Source: Gnetum montanum
Lineage: Eukaryota; Streptophyta; Gnetopsida; Gnetales; Gnetaceae
NCBI GenBank assembly: GCA_015680685.1
Contig: MNCI01034772.1
Location: 25,042 to 89,041 of the forward strand
Direction of reading: 5' to 3'
Length of the DNA: 64,000 nucleotides
The position numbers were made by a program, and so were the translations under genes. Under the pieces are notes generated by a model. That model was not told the DNA's origin, searched no databases, and was given only the letters and a program-made list of their open reading frames with translations. This document shows positions 21,260 to 33,219 of this stretch, in pieces. Every line of letters starts with the position of its first letter. The stretch's first letter is position 1.

Positions 21260-22600
21260 TGGCCACTATTGACTTTGATCAAAATTTCAAAATACAAGAA
21301 ATATCTGGATGAAATTGGGATCAAATGAAATCTTAAAAGAAAAAGAATAGTATGAAAACATGAGAAGAGGGTGTTGAAGCTCATAAATTTTGGAAAATGG
21401 AGAAAAAATAATTTAGTGGATGAATGAAGTAAAAGGTTAAAGAGCACTAAGTAGAATACTAAATGGAATATGCAAAAGATAAGATTATAGCGATGTCAAA
21501 GGCAAGGAACCTTAACCAACTAGACCAAGAGCGATGCAAGTGGATCCTTCCCATAGTAGACTCATGTCCTTTTTGCCCTTGCATAACCTCAACTAACGAG
21601 TCTATGAGACCCATAGTCAATTTAATGATCATGAAAAGTTAAGGACCAACATGAAAGAACCTACTTGAAAATCCCAATACATCAGACCAAGACATAGAAC
21701 ATAACATAGAACATGATAATGAGGTGAGTTATGGAAACATGGATGAAAAATAGATAATGTGGAATGGAGTTCTAAATTGAGGTCATAAGAAGTCCCTTAT
21801 GGAATTTTTGTTTAAAATGACCAAGAAGATCCATCCTTAGTCCAAACCAAAATCATCCACTTTCAGTGACTTTGCATCACAACTCTAAGACCAATCCACC
21901 CACACGAGACACAAGAGTGCTTCCACACAACAACCACCATCCCACAAATAAAAGAAAATAGAAGTAGGAAGTGAGAGAGAGGACCTTAAATAGAGGGAAC
22001 TTTCAGGCATAGGTGCATGTCTTTCTAGTCTGATAACTAGTGCTTATAGCCTGTTTATTTGTCCAATGGGTGTGCTTTGAATTCCCTTTTTTTTGGAATA
22101 GGAAACACACTATGTAGGACTTATTCATGTCTAAGGGATGTTCTTTGAATTCTTATCATATTTTTTTTATGGAAACCACACCATGCAAAGACTTACTGGA
22201 ATTTCTTTCAGTGAGTGATATGGAATGGTAAGAATTCCATGAAAAACACTCAAGTACTCAAGTAAGTAGAAGAGTACAAAGAGTGTTGAGTCCCCTTAAA
22301 GTCACAACTTTTACAAACCTTTGAATCCTTCATAATTCTAGAATTACAAAGGTCACCACTTATGTGAAAGTTTCTTTAATGGAAGGGAATTCAAATTCCT
22401 AGAATAAGGAAAACCATAGAGTTCATTGAATGGGTGAATGATGTGGACTCACTGCCTAATCCATGAAAAATAAACCATTTCAAAGTCATTATATTTCAAA
22501 ATTCAAAAATAGAAGCCAAACATTGACAATCACAACATTAAGCACACACCATCATTATTAAACAACAATAGCAACATTATGTCCTATGGTAATAAAACAC
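21260..22600 (-). other. non-coding spacer of element 2
   Basis: Equivalent in position to 8996-10320 of element 1. No protein domain is recognisable on either strand. Short repeated phrases such as 'ggaaaccacac.atg' near 22090-22190 suggest local duplication. Confidence 0.4.
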
Positions 22601-22609
22601 TTTTATTAG

Positions 22610-22800
22610 AAAAAATGAGGAAATATCACACTGAGAAAAAACAAAAAAAAATGTAAAATATATAAGAAAATGTAAAATAATTAAGAAATTTGAAAGGTAC
22701 TAAAGATGGTGTAAATTAGAAAAACCTAAAAATTAAAAATTAGTGAAAATGAATAATTTGTAAAATAAAAAATGTAAAAAAAAAATAGAATAACTAATAA
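22610..22800 (-). repeat. T-rich tract of element 2
   Basis: Pyrimidine-rich on the element's coding strand (A-rich as given), made of variants of 'ttttacatttttta' and 'ctttcaaatttctta'. It lies directly after the integrase tail and about 1.4 kb before the TATA module, as in element 1. Confidence 0.55.
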
Positions 22801-22869
22801 GACATGTTGATGATTAGCACAAGTGGCCATCTCATCCATGAATCAGTTGGAAGGAGGAGATCCAAAAAT

Positions 22870-23230
22870 TAGAACATGGTTGTCAATCCGTTGAGGTGGT
22901 ATTTAAAGTAGCCCATCTTGGTTCAAGGAAAGGATTTACTTGTTGGATGTTGACCAATTGCTTTTTATTTGGGCTATCAGGTTTGTAGATTATCATGACC
23001 TCAAAGAAAAAGGTTTGATCAATTATATAAGGTCCCTCCCACAATGTTTGGAATTTTTCTTTTTGGGGTACATGTGTAGGATTCTACTAGAGGATCTTAT
23101 CTCCTAGTTGTAGTTTTACATTCCTTATTTTAAGGTCATGATGTTGCTTGCTGAATGAGTTTTTCACCTTATTTAAGGATAGGGCCACCATTCTATTTTC
23201 ATCTAGCACATTTATGGTGATTAATCTTTT
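22870..23230 (-). pseudogene. integrase C-terminal end of element 2
   Basis: On the minus strand a frame reads LDENRMVALSLNKVKNSFSK and QLGDKIL, then KFQTLWEGPYIIDQ and QQVNPF. This matches the gypsy integrase C-terminus: a basic linker with 'G-D-x-V/I-L', then the GPY/F module 'K-F-x-x-x-W-x-GP-Y-x-I'. The catalytic core is absent because the element is cut at about 23230. Confidence 0.6.
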
Positions 23231-23329
23231 TTTTTTATGCTAGACTTAGGTCAAGGTTTAGATCACAGGCTATTAAGAGTGTACAAAGGTTGTATTGAAT
23301 CAGAAGCATCAGAAGTTTTTAAAATCTAA

Positions 23330-24990
23330 CAAAAATTCTTAAAAAGCACTTGTCTTAGGTGAACCACACTAGGGAGGCATCCAAACCATGCTAGCTAACA
23401 TAATCCTAGTGTGTTTCATGGGGGTTTGGCCATTAGATGCCATAAATAGCCTTCAAAGTTTCATTTTTTGACCTTTACATATCCCTGAGGTCTCCAGTTA
23501 TTCTAATAAGTTAAATAACTAGGAAAAATCAAGTAAATATCAATTCTAACCTTGGAACCACACTAGGGGGCATCCCAAACATGTTGGCCAGCATGGTCCT
23601 AGCATGGTTGGATAGGGTTTGACCATCAAATACTAGAAAAGACCTTCCAAAAAATTCATCTTAGCCTTCACACCTTCCTAGGATCTCCAAAAACATCCAA
23701 AACATACCAAAAGATACCAAAACCAATTATATTGAAGGAAATACACTATAGAACCCTCCAACCATGTTGACCAGCATGGCTTCTTGGATTTCGACCATTG
23801 TGGAAATCAATTAAGCATTTGAAAATATTCAAAGTGGCGAAAGCCAGCCTCAAACCTTTCTAGAGCCTCTAGTTTCCTTAGGATGCCAAATAATAAGGCA
23901 AAATAAGTCAAATCTCATTCTAGCCCCTCTAACCATGCTAGAGAAACCTCCATCCACATTAGCCAGCATGGATGCTTCATGAAAACCTACAAATAGATCA
24001 TAAACAAGCCAAATCAACATCCCAATGCATCATCCCAATCCTAGAACCCTACCAAAGCATTTAGGGACCACCAAACCCTAGAAATTGAGTCAAAAATGGA
24101 AAAAATCCATCATAACCCCTACATCCACACTAGAACTATAGTAGCCAATGTAGTCTAAAGGGGATGACCATATCAAGGTCAAAAAAACATCAAAATTGAT
24201 AAATTTTGACCTTAAATCCTAACCATGATACTAGCAAGCCTAGGGACTTAAAAACTTGGTTGATTTACCACCAACACTCACAAAAACCCAAGTTCCAAAT
24301 GTAACTACCCTAGGAAAGGTCATAGCCATGTTAGCTATTGTGTCTTTAACATAGTTGGGATTCTGAGAGGGTTTTACTGGCATTACCTCACTCCAAATGG
24401 CCCAAAACTTAATTGGGAAAGCCTAGAACCTTGAATTGTTAATGCCTGCTACAACTTTCACCATCAAAAATCCAAGTTTGATCCATCCATGCTAAGGACA
24501 CCCCCAACTACACTAGCTAGTGTAGTCTAGGGAGGTATAGTTTCAAACCTCATCTCCAGAAGCATATTTACCCTTCAAATAACTAGTTCCAAATCCTAAT
24601 GATCCTACACTACCTTAGGAAGTCAACAAAGCATAAATTTTGATCTTGTAATGCCACAAATTCATTTTTCTCATGGAACCACATTGGAGTCATGTTAGCT
24701 ATCATAGTTTTAGTGTAGATAGAATTCTTGGTGGCATTTGTGGCTTAGAGAGAGTCAAATCAACATCACGATTAACCAAACTTAACTCCTAATCCACTAC
24801 ACTAGTAATATAGATCATTAGAATCCCAAAATGGGTCATAAGAAATCTTGAAACTCAAATTTTATCATTAACTATGCTAGAGCTTACCCCATCCACATTG
24901 GCCAACATGGATCCAATGTGGATCTAGCATAGTTGAAAAAAGGATATTATTTCAACTTTCAAATAGCCTTAAAATAGCCTCCTTAGGTGC
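23330..24990. repeat. degenerate tandem satellite, nine units of about 187 bp
   Basis: Variants of the motif 'CATGCTAGCCAACATGG' occur near 23393, 23583, 23765, 23957, 24142, 24330, 24512, 24694 and 24900. The spacings are 190, 182, 192, 185, 188, 182, 182 and 206 bp. Units also share 'aaccacactaggg.gcatccaaa' before the motif and 'gttgg..aggg.ttgaccat' after it. Divergence is high, so the array is old. No coding frame spans it. Confidence 0.75.
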
Positions 24991-25084
24991 CCAAACTCCC
25001 CCATTGATCCTATAGCTTCAAACCATGGTCCACTAAGGTCTAAAACTAGCAAAATCTGATTCTAATTAATCCATATTAATCATG

Positions 25085-25620
25085 TTTTATACCATATTTT
25101 TCACCTTGACTAATTTGGCCTTGATTCACTATGTTGTACCTTGATTTGATCTTTTTTTACATTTTTGACCATCATTGTCATCATTTGACTCTCCTTTGGC
25201 TTTATTCCATATTAGTTGACTTCTGGCTCACCCTATTTACCATACTCCACCTATTATGATCTTTTTTGACCATTCGTTGACCTTGTTTTATGTCATCTAA
25301 TAATGTTTGACCATCATTAGATCATCATTTAACCTTATTTCACCATCATTTGGGCTTTATGTTGCTTCATTCTATGCTATTTGGCCTTCGATGTATGTTA
25401 TCTACCTTAAGTCCCCTCTCATGGCCTCCTTTGACCTTACTTTAACCTTAATTGACATCACTAAATGGAGTTTTACCATCATTTGGCCTTCATTTGATTT
25501 CATCTTATCATCATTTAGTCTTCATTTAACCTCATTTGACCCTATTTCACCCTACTTATTTTAGCCAACCTCTTGTAACCTTTAGTATCTTTGTTTAAAC
25601 CCTATTTGACTATTGATAAA
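25085..25620. repeat. short-period TTTGACC-type repeat tract
   Basis: Variants of 'ttgaccatcattt', 'tttgacctta' and 'tcatttgg' recur every 10-20 bp across about 530 bp. The plus-strand frame 25307-25564 exists only because of this simple composition (repeating Phe/Ser/Leu/Thr) and is not a gene. Confidence 0.55.
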
Positions 25621-28040
25621 ACATGTTTAAGCTTATCCATGCATTATTTCTAGAGAATTTTACATTATTTTGGCATTATTTAATAATTTTATTGCACAAC
25701 TACCACTTTATATGCTTATGTTAACATGCAGGATTGAGCTAAGAGGATAATGGACAATTTGACTAGCCTCAAAGCCTAGATGGGATCCTTCTCGTGATGT
25801 TGTTAGATCTAGTTGACCTAAGCCTCTAAAACCATTTTACTATATAGCCATAACACCCTGAAGTAGCCTAATGATCATTGACTTTGAAGTCAGAAACATC
25901 ATAGAGGGTCCCTTAGTCAAAGATTCCATCTACACCACAATAGTGGAAAGAAAGCACTCAAAGCCAAGTTCCTCATCAAAACTTAAACCTGCTCAAGAGA
26001 ATATCAAATCCTTATTATAAAACTTTAAAGCCATAACATAGCCTTGATTACATCTAACACTCATATTTTTTCTTGTAGTATTGTTTATCATTATTGATAG
26101 GTTACAACAAATGACTAATGTTGCTAACTTTAATAATCTACACCAAGAAAGCCTACATGATCTTCATCTCTATCTCTCTTTCTTTGTTTGGCATAATGAA
26201 TGAACTACAAGATCTATAAATTTGATAAACATTGCACAGATCTTCCAATGTTCTAATAATAATGACCTATGGTGACTTGGTTTGATAGTTGTCTCATATG
26301 TCCCTATGCATGATCTTGTAACAACATGTTTTCTTGTCCTCTTCAAGTTATGCTTGCAAGATGCAACTTGGGATGTCATTGCAAAGGTGAAACTTGTCAT
26401 GGTAGCAAGTTACAATGTGAACTTGATGCATAATATTTGGTTAGCTTTTCCTACTATACCAAGAATGCTTGTTTCACATCATTTCCATCACCACTCCTTA
26501 AGCCTAGCCTCGTAGCCTTATTATAACCTTCCTCATCCTAAACAATGATGATGACCAATGTTTGCTGCTCATATATTATGATCATGTGACCATGCTCCAT
26601 GATTAAGTCTATTGAATATAACACATCTCATTCAATGGAAAAACCAAATTAGACCCAACCTTGGTAATGGAGCCCAATGAAGGTTTCACCCTACAAAAAA
26701 AAAAAAAAAAAAAAGAACGAGGAAGCAAATTGCCAAGAATCCAAAAGACCAATGGAAACCATAAGATAAAATAATGGCTTCAAAAAAGTAAGGGGAGATA
26801 AACTAATGACTCCAAACAAGGGGAGGATCCTAACAACCAAAAAAAAATTTGTGCTGAGGTGTTAGTTCCTCAAAAAAATTACTGAGTAACCAACACTTTG
26901 AAGCACGAAGCATGAAGACTCCATTGATTAGCCAAAATGTCACTATCATAACCATAACCATAATGTCAAAATTTTGAATTTATTATTAATACTGTAATCA
27001 TTTATTCATGACCAAAGGTAGCCCTTAACCTCTATTGCCACACCATAACCTTATCTCATCATCACATGCACTATTTGACATGGTTTGACACTATGGAATC
27101 AAGTGCAGAGAGGGAACATTGGTGATAGACCTGTAGTGGTGTTTTGTATTCTTTATTGATGTCTCTTGGGTTAATCCTCCAAATATCAACAAAGAGGGGC
27201 TAATGAAACACCCCCAAGAAAATTCATGTTGCAACTTTATGGCATTATAACCTTCACCATCAAACCCAAGGCTAGAATTTTATTGTAAAATGTGAGGTTT
27301 GTAGGTAATGAGCTACAATCTCACATACTTTAAATTTTTGGGGTTGAAAAATGCCTCATAGGTTGTCATAGCCTCATTTCCCAAGTGGACAATGTCATAA
27401 CATATCTATATTTGGGCTTGGACAAGCCAAAAATGCCTTGGGAATTGCCAAATTTGGCATTTTCATGGCATTTTGTAGGGGTATATCCTTAACTACGTTG
27501 GAATCACCTACACCCAGCATTGAGGGATTTGGGTTAGTAGTTGTAAGCATAGATTTCATAACCTTCAACATTACTCCACAAAGCCACCTTTGGAGTTGTT
27601 GGGGGTTTGGTTTCTTCACAAGGTTAGTGTTGCTCCAACATTTCAACATAGATCCCATGAAGCCAGCATGGATGAATGAAGCCAACATAGTTGAAAAATT
27701 TTGTTTACTATTTATGATATCCAACATGGTTTTAGTGCCTTGGGGGTATCAAAACTGACCATAAATGAAAAGTTACACTAGAGATGATGGCCTACCACAC
27801 TTGTAAATTGTATCAATCTATCAAAAATCATGGTAGACATTTGAAGTCAAAACTAGCAACCCTGTGACCTATAAATAAATATTTTGAACACATTGAATAG
27901 GTTTGGGTTGGGGGATTGGAAAATATTTTTGCAACCTTGAGCACTTATAACCATTAAAATTTGCAAGACTTTTTGAAAAATTGACAATTGACTAAGCATT
28001 AGAAACTCTTAGTGCATTTCCCAACAACAAAAAGCTAAGC
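25621..28040. other. unassigned AT-rich DNA with a 20-nt poly(A)
   Basis: No domain could be recognised. A run of 20 A at 26695-26714 could be the tail of an old plus-strand retroposed sequence, but I could not define its start or a target duplication. Opposing frames at 27395-27758 exist on both strands. Phrases there ('agccagcatggatg', 'gccaacatagttgaa') resemble the 187-bp satellite motif, so stray satellite units may be present. Confidence 0.4.
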
Positions 28041-28042
28041 AA

Positions 28043-28164
28043 TTACCTTACCCACTTACACCAACGTTGCACAAACCTTACCCCTTTGCAACAGCGTTGC
28101 ATAAACCTTATCCATTTTGCACCAACATTGCAATTACCTTACCCCCTTACATCAACATTATAGA
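28043..28164. repeat. minisatellite, four units of 30-31 bp
   Basis: ACCTTACCC starts at 28045, and diverged forms (including ACCTTATCC) start at 28075, 28105 and 28136. Each unit continues 'cttaCaccaacgttgca..aa'. No function is apparent. Confidence 0.75.
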
Positions 28165-29605
28165 TCCAAGTGAAAATCCACCAAGGAGTTCTGGCGATTG
28201 AAGTTGGAAAGTACCTAGATCATGAAGGTGACTGCAAAACACAACCTTCCAACTCCAACAGGCTTCAATCTTCATCCGAGCAACTCCCTATGCGTTAAGG
28301 CACAGAATTTGTACACATTTTTGAACTCTTTATTTTAAATATTTTATTATTTCAATAAATTCTATATTTTATTTATGGTGAAAATTTATTTAAGATTCAT
28401 TTTTGTGCATTTTCTTAAAGTAGATCTACAATTTTCATTTGAATTGTTTACCCTCATTAACACTCCCTAAGTCCTTGGGTGATTAACAAGACCATTCAAG
28501 GTGCCTTGGATTCTCATTCTTATAGGCCCTTGAGATTCAAGGTTAGGCTATTTCACCTAGAATTTTTGGTTTTCTAGCAATCGAATTTTTCATGCATTAC
28601 AATCAAGAATGCATCTCGACAAGAACGAAATGATCTTAAAAGAATCAAGGAGATAATATTATTCTCTCTATAATAGATGCATTATGTCTAGAGTAATTGG
28701 AAAGAAATCTTACACATGTGTAAGGGGAGCCTATTCCTTGTCAACTTTTGAGCCATTAGTATAGGGGGAGACTTCTAAGACTCATTAAAAAATAGTCAAG
28801 CAATAATACTTCCTACTCTAGCAGTCATAACAAAATGAGAAAGAAGAGCTCTATAGGACTACAAGAAATTATGTTAGACTTCATTAACAAGGTAACTATG
28901 TAAACAAAATATTATTTTGGATAATATTTTTTGAATATTATACCTTGAGATGTGTTTTCTTAGTATTAGAGTTTGACATGAATATATACAAGGCATTGTG
29001 TCAAGAATATGATTGTTTTGAAGTATTAGGCACAAAAATTTTATCATTGATGATTTAAGATATTGATTTGAGTAGATCTTAAGGTTTTTCTCTTAATTTT
29101 TTAAAGATGTATGGGAAATTATTCTCTTCTTGAAATGGAATTAACTTGGATTATCTTTTTGTTGATGTCGAAAAAGAGGGAGAGAGTTTTATATGGATAT
29201 AATGTTTATTATTCATCATATGGATCTAATGGTTATTATTAATATATGAAAATTATAATTTACTATATAATGGATATATGACATGATGTTGCAAAGACAA
29301 GATACTTGTTTGTTAGTGCTCAGCCTTCGGAGTTCAACCTTTGGTTTTACATGGAAACATTCTTGGATAGTAGTTGAAAGGCTTTAATTATGTGCTTCAT
29401 GGATTATATATATTTTATCTTGCATTATGGATAGATATGGGTGGATTATATAGTTGTTAACTTACATTATGGATAAATATGGGTAGCTCTTGACAAAAAA
29501 TTATTTTCTCGATCAACCTTATGAGACTTCTGTTGAAGGATGTGTACCCATTCACTACTATTCATCTCATTTTCATCCCTAGCTATATATATACATAGAG
29601 AGAGA
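28165..29605. other. unassigned DNA, probably decayed Copia-like interior
   Basis: No domain can be read. 'gatgtcgaaaaagagggagag' near 29164 and 'gacatcacaaaaaggggaaagat' near 29749 resemble the sequence just before the 3' LTR of SIRE/Maximus-like Copia elements. This suggests a decayed interior. A TA then GA microsatellite (about 29585-29605) runs into the assembly gap. Confidence 0.35.
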
Positions 29606-29695
29606 NNNNNNNNNNNNNNNNNNNNNNNNNNNNNNNNNNNNNNNNNNNNNNNNNNNNNNNNNNNNNNNNNNNNNNNNNNNNNNNNNNNNNNNNNN
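29606..29695. other. assembly gap (90 N)
   Basis: Ninety consecutive N directly after a TATATA/GAGAGA microsatellite, which is a common cause of assembly breaks. The true length is unknown. Confidence 0.95.
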
Positions 29696-29780
29696 TGCCT
29701 TTATTTACTTATCATATGATATTACGTTATTATGCTAACCCATTTTCTCAAGATTTGGACATCACAAAAAGGGGAAAGAT

Positions 29781-30808
29781 TGTTAACCTTTTGATATGTT
29801 AAAACCTTGGAAAATGGAGAATGTGGAAAATATCCTTGTGGATTCTTACAAGGCTTTGAAAAGATAAGATCAAGATAAATAACATGTTAAGACCAAGATG
29901 AGAGCTTATTTATCAATTTGAGATGACAAAGTCTTAACCAAATATTGCAATAGTTTGAAAACATCACAAGGATGCATGATGTTTAAAAGTAAATAAAAGA
30001 TGTTCTTGCCGTTGTTGAGATGTCCTAAAGAAATAGTATATATCCTTGATAAGAAGTCCAAATTTTAAATGAGACATCCTAGAAAAATAGTAGATGTCCC
30101 AAGGAAAGTTGAGACATCCTATTCTAGACATCTTAAGTGATACATCCTAGCTAAAGTAAGATGTCCCACTTGCAAGATTTAGAAAGTCAATGAGACATTT
30201 CAAGCTTGAATGAGACTTCCCAAATAGTCATTTTATAGCCATTGTATGAAATCCAGTGGTCATATGACAAGGACAAAGGATATAAAAGAAATAATATCTT
30301 TATGAAAAGGATACACACTATTCATACAAAGATTCCCTTCATTATACACATCTCATGAATCGATTTGTTCTTCAATTCTCTATCTATTATAAGTTTGGTA
30401 TTATAATTATTGAGAGCTTCAAGGCAAGAAATCTATAATTTGAGTATATTATCTTCTTGATCTTTCTTTTCTTCCTTTGTAAGCCCTGCAGGGTTAATGT
30501 ACTTCTTGCGAGAAGGTATCTCTGAAGCTTCTTACGACCTTGTGGAATTCGGTGTGTTTCTTGAGAGAAAACACCCCATGTAGAGGTCAAGTTATTATAT
30601 AAGTTGTGGGATCCTTAAACCACATTTTAAGCTTGTTGAAACCTTATGGGGTTGGATGTGTTTTTATGTCAAAATACCCCTTGTAGAACTCAAACTTTGT
30701 AAAGGCTATGATGTCTTTGAAACCACATTTTTTAGGAAATAAAGTTTGGAGATGTGCAAGGATTCTACCTTCTGAGTGTGGACATATCCAAGTTAAAGAA
30801 CCACACAC
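29781..30808 (+). repeat. Copia-like LTR unit 1
   Basis: It begins TGTTAACC directly after the purine-rich AAAAAGGGGAAAGAT and ends AAGAACCACACA(C). It aligns with 30809-31885 from start to end. It contains several GACATC/GATGTC hexamers (30020-30165) and a 108-bp internal duplication (30523 and 30631: 'gcttRttgRaaccttR'). The upstream purine tract implies a 3' LTR whose interior lay to the left. Confidence 0.6.
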
Positions 30809-31885
30809 TATTGATCTTTTGGTATGTTAAAACCTTAAGAAAAATGGAGAATAGAGAAGTTTGTGGAATCTGATGTTTTTTAAGGGCATGAAGAAGAGCT
30901 CAAAAAATGACATCTACTAAGAGATCTCAAAGTGGAGACTACAAGGACTTAAGGCAACATGGATGAGTATGAAGATGTCTAAGTGGAGACTACAAGGACT
31001 CAAGGGAGCATGGATGAGTAAGAAAATTTTAAGATAAAAGAAGACACTCCAAAGATCAAGAGAAATATTTAGGAATCAAAGTTCAAAAGCTGAGAAGACA
31101 TCTCCCAGAAGCAAAAGATGTCTTTGTCAAAGTGGAGTTGACTCAGAGAAGACGTCTCTCAAAAACAAGAGACATCACTTTTCAAGAAAAGACATCTCCA
31201 TAGAGATGTCCCAAATTTAGAAGAGACATCTCCCTAGAATTTAAGTCATTTTAAGATACATCCCAATCTTGAAGGAGACATCTACACTTGATGTTAGATA
31301 GTCGTTGCACAATTTATAAGGTGTTTTTGAAAATTTCAAGGTTATAAGAAGACTTCATTCTCTTGATTGGAAAGAACTAAACAAGAATTATTATTATCAA
31401 ATCAATCATTGTACAATATACTTCTGTACTTCAATTGTCAAATCATTTACTTGATTATTTGTGGAAATTTTCTTCAAAGTACAAGGACCTATAATTAAGT
31501 TACATTCTTTTCTTATGATTTTTTTTCTCTCTTGTAGTCCTACTAGGGCTAATGTGCTTATTAGGACCTTTCAAGTTATGGAATCATTGAAATCACATTC
31601 TGAGCTTATTAGGACCTTACAAGATTGACTAGTTTCATAGTGATAAAACACTTCAAAGAAAAGCTCAAAGCTTGTATAGGTTGTGATGCCCTTCAAACCA
31701 CATTTTAAGCTTGTTGGGACCTTGCAGGGTTTGATAGATTTCATAGCAACCAAACTCTCTATAGTAGAGCTCTAATCTTGTAAAGGTTGTGATGTCGTTC
31801 AAACCACTTTTTAAGAAACAAAGTCCAAAGATGTGCAAGAAATCTACCCTCCGAGTGTGGAGTACCCAAGTTGGAAAACCATGTA
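30809..31885 (+). repeat. Copia-like LTR unit 2, tandem to unit 1
   Basis: TATTGATCTTTTGGTATGTTAAAACC at its start aligns with TGTTAACCTTTTGATATGTTAAAACC of unit 1, and its end 'ttggaaaaccatgta' aligns with 'ttaaagaaccacaca'. There is no interior between the two units. The GACATC/GATGTC hexamer is denser here (about nine exact copies, 30908-31280). A 106-bp internal duplication lies at 31602/31708. No primer site follows at 31886. Confidence 0.55.
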
Positions 31886-32740
31886 AATTTTTGGTGTGGT
31901 TTTTGTGGAAGTTTAAAATTTTTTTGGGAAACTTATTCATCCACCCACCAACCCCACCTGCCCCACACCCCCCACCAACCCTTCTAAGTTCTCAATCCTC
32001 ACATACGTTTATGTGCATTTTTGATTTTTAATTTGTGGAACTTATTCAATCTCCCTTCTAAGTTCTCAATATTTAGCTATCTCTTTCACATTTATTTCAC
32101 ATCAATTCTTAACTTACTCCAATGCAAATGAAAGCTTTGGTATTGAAACTTTCCTTTTCCATTTTCTTTTATACCTTAGAAATGATGCACACTCTAGGAG
32201 TTTCAAAGTCCATAATATTTTGCTATTGCTTAACTTAATCTTTTGATGTCTTCTATTTTAGATGAAAACTTTGTCTTTTTGATTTTATCTTAAGTAAACA
32301 TAGTTGCCTATCTAGACTTTCTACTTCAACCTTTGATCTTGAGCCATCTTGTAAGCTAGCAATGTAGGACTTTAGATTCCTCTCTTTGATTTAACATCAA
32401 GTTCATCTTCTATTATATCCTCTTTATACATTGTATAGGATGAACTTTCATCTTAATCATACCTCCCTCCTTGATCAAGAGCCTCTTTTAATAAATAATC
32501 ACTTGCTTAACATGCTAGTTTTGAGCCATAAGGATAAATGAAAGACTCTTCAACTTAGCACCCTTCTTTTCCAAGCTCTTTTAGAAGCTATCTTAGTAAC
32601 TTTGCAAAAGCATTTAATTTCTTTCGCTTGTAGATACAATGATATGCTCTATTTAGACCCAAAGCTAATTTAACATAACATTATCTTAGAAGAAAACTCT
32701 AAACCTATTTAACAAAAGGTTAGAAAAATTCATCCTACTA
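31886..32740 (+). other. spacer before element 5 pol, with a C-rich patch
   Basis: A C-rich patch (31937-31985: 'ccacccaccaaccccacctgccccacacc') is followed by AT-rich DNA. It may hold the lost protease region of element 5, but no motif could be read on the plus strand. Confidence 0.35.
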
Positions 32741-32744
32741 TAGC

Positions 32745-33115
32745 TCTAAGTATAAAAGAAGATATTATCAAGCTCTATAATGATAGATTTATCTATCTTG
32801 CTAACTATTCTAATTAGGTTTCTAACATGGTTATAGTTCCCAAAAAGAATGATCACATTCATAGATGCATTGATTTTCATAACCTCAACAAGGTTACTCT
32901 TAATAATGACTTTCCTTTACCTAATATAATAAATTCATAAATTCTATAGCTAGTCATGCTCTTCTATCCTTTATGGATGGGTTTTCTTATTACAAACAAA
33001 TTCAAATAAATCTAGAGCACCAGTAATATACCACTTTCATAACTCCTTGAGGAACATTATGCTATAATAAAAATCCCTTTGGACGCAAGAATGTTGGATA
33101 TATGTTTCTCAATTT
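32745..33115 (+). pseudogene. reverse transcriptase fragment (element 5)
   Basis: Frames read VSNMVIVPKKNDHIHRCIDF and HNLNKVTLNNDFPLPNI, then LSFMDGFSYYKQIQINLEHQ, TTFITP and NPFGRKNVG. These match the gypsy RT fingers and palm up to motif B ('V-P-K-K-x-G-x-x-R-x-C-x-D-F-R-x-L-N-x-x-x-x-x-D-x-F-P-L-P', 'F-x-D-G-F-S-G-Y-x-Q', 'P-F-G-L-x-N-A'). The YVDD active site that should follow is not found before the RNase H starts, so about 100 residues are deleted. Confidence 0.75.
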
Positions 33116-33219
33116 ATTAAAAATCAATGAGTTATGTCTTTTATCTTTAAGGTCATCTTTAATCAATTTGTTGTTTCATTTCCAACCTCACTAATCACCT
33201 TCATTCTTTAACTTGCTTT

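Larger units (their letters stand above)
16762..23230 (-). mobile_element. Element 2: 3' half of an Athila/Tat-like retrotransposon
   Basis: Read on the minus strand from 23230, it has the C-terminal end of integrase, a T-rich tract, a palindrome/TATA module, the coiled-coil ORF3, a polypurine tract and a 3' LTR. The order and spacing match element 1, with integrase retained. The 5' half (LTR, gag, protease, RT) is missing. The break at about 23230 lies at a T9 run, beyond which a satellite-like array starts. No 5' partner LTR was found in the window. Confidence 0.7.

Noticed and set aside
23330-24990. CRISPR array suggested by regularly spaced short repeats
   Set aside because: The spacing is about 187 bp, the repeats are degenerate and the spacers are themselves related. 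This is plant nuclear DNA and fits a satellite.
26170-26515. Overlapping frames on both strands that could suggest a small gene
   Set aside because: Neither frame has a recognisable motif, splice structure or conservation within the window.
27395-27758. Opposing 106- and 110-codon frames
   Set aside because: They mirror each other across the same DNA and overlap satellite-like phrases; no protein family is recognisable.
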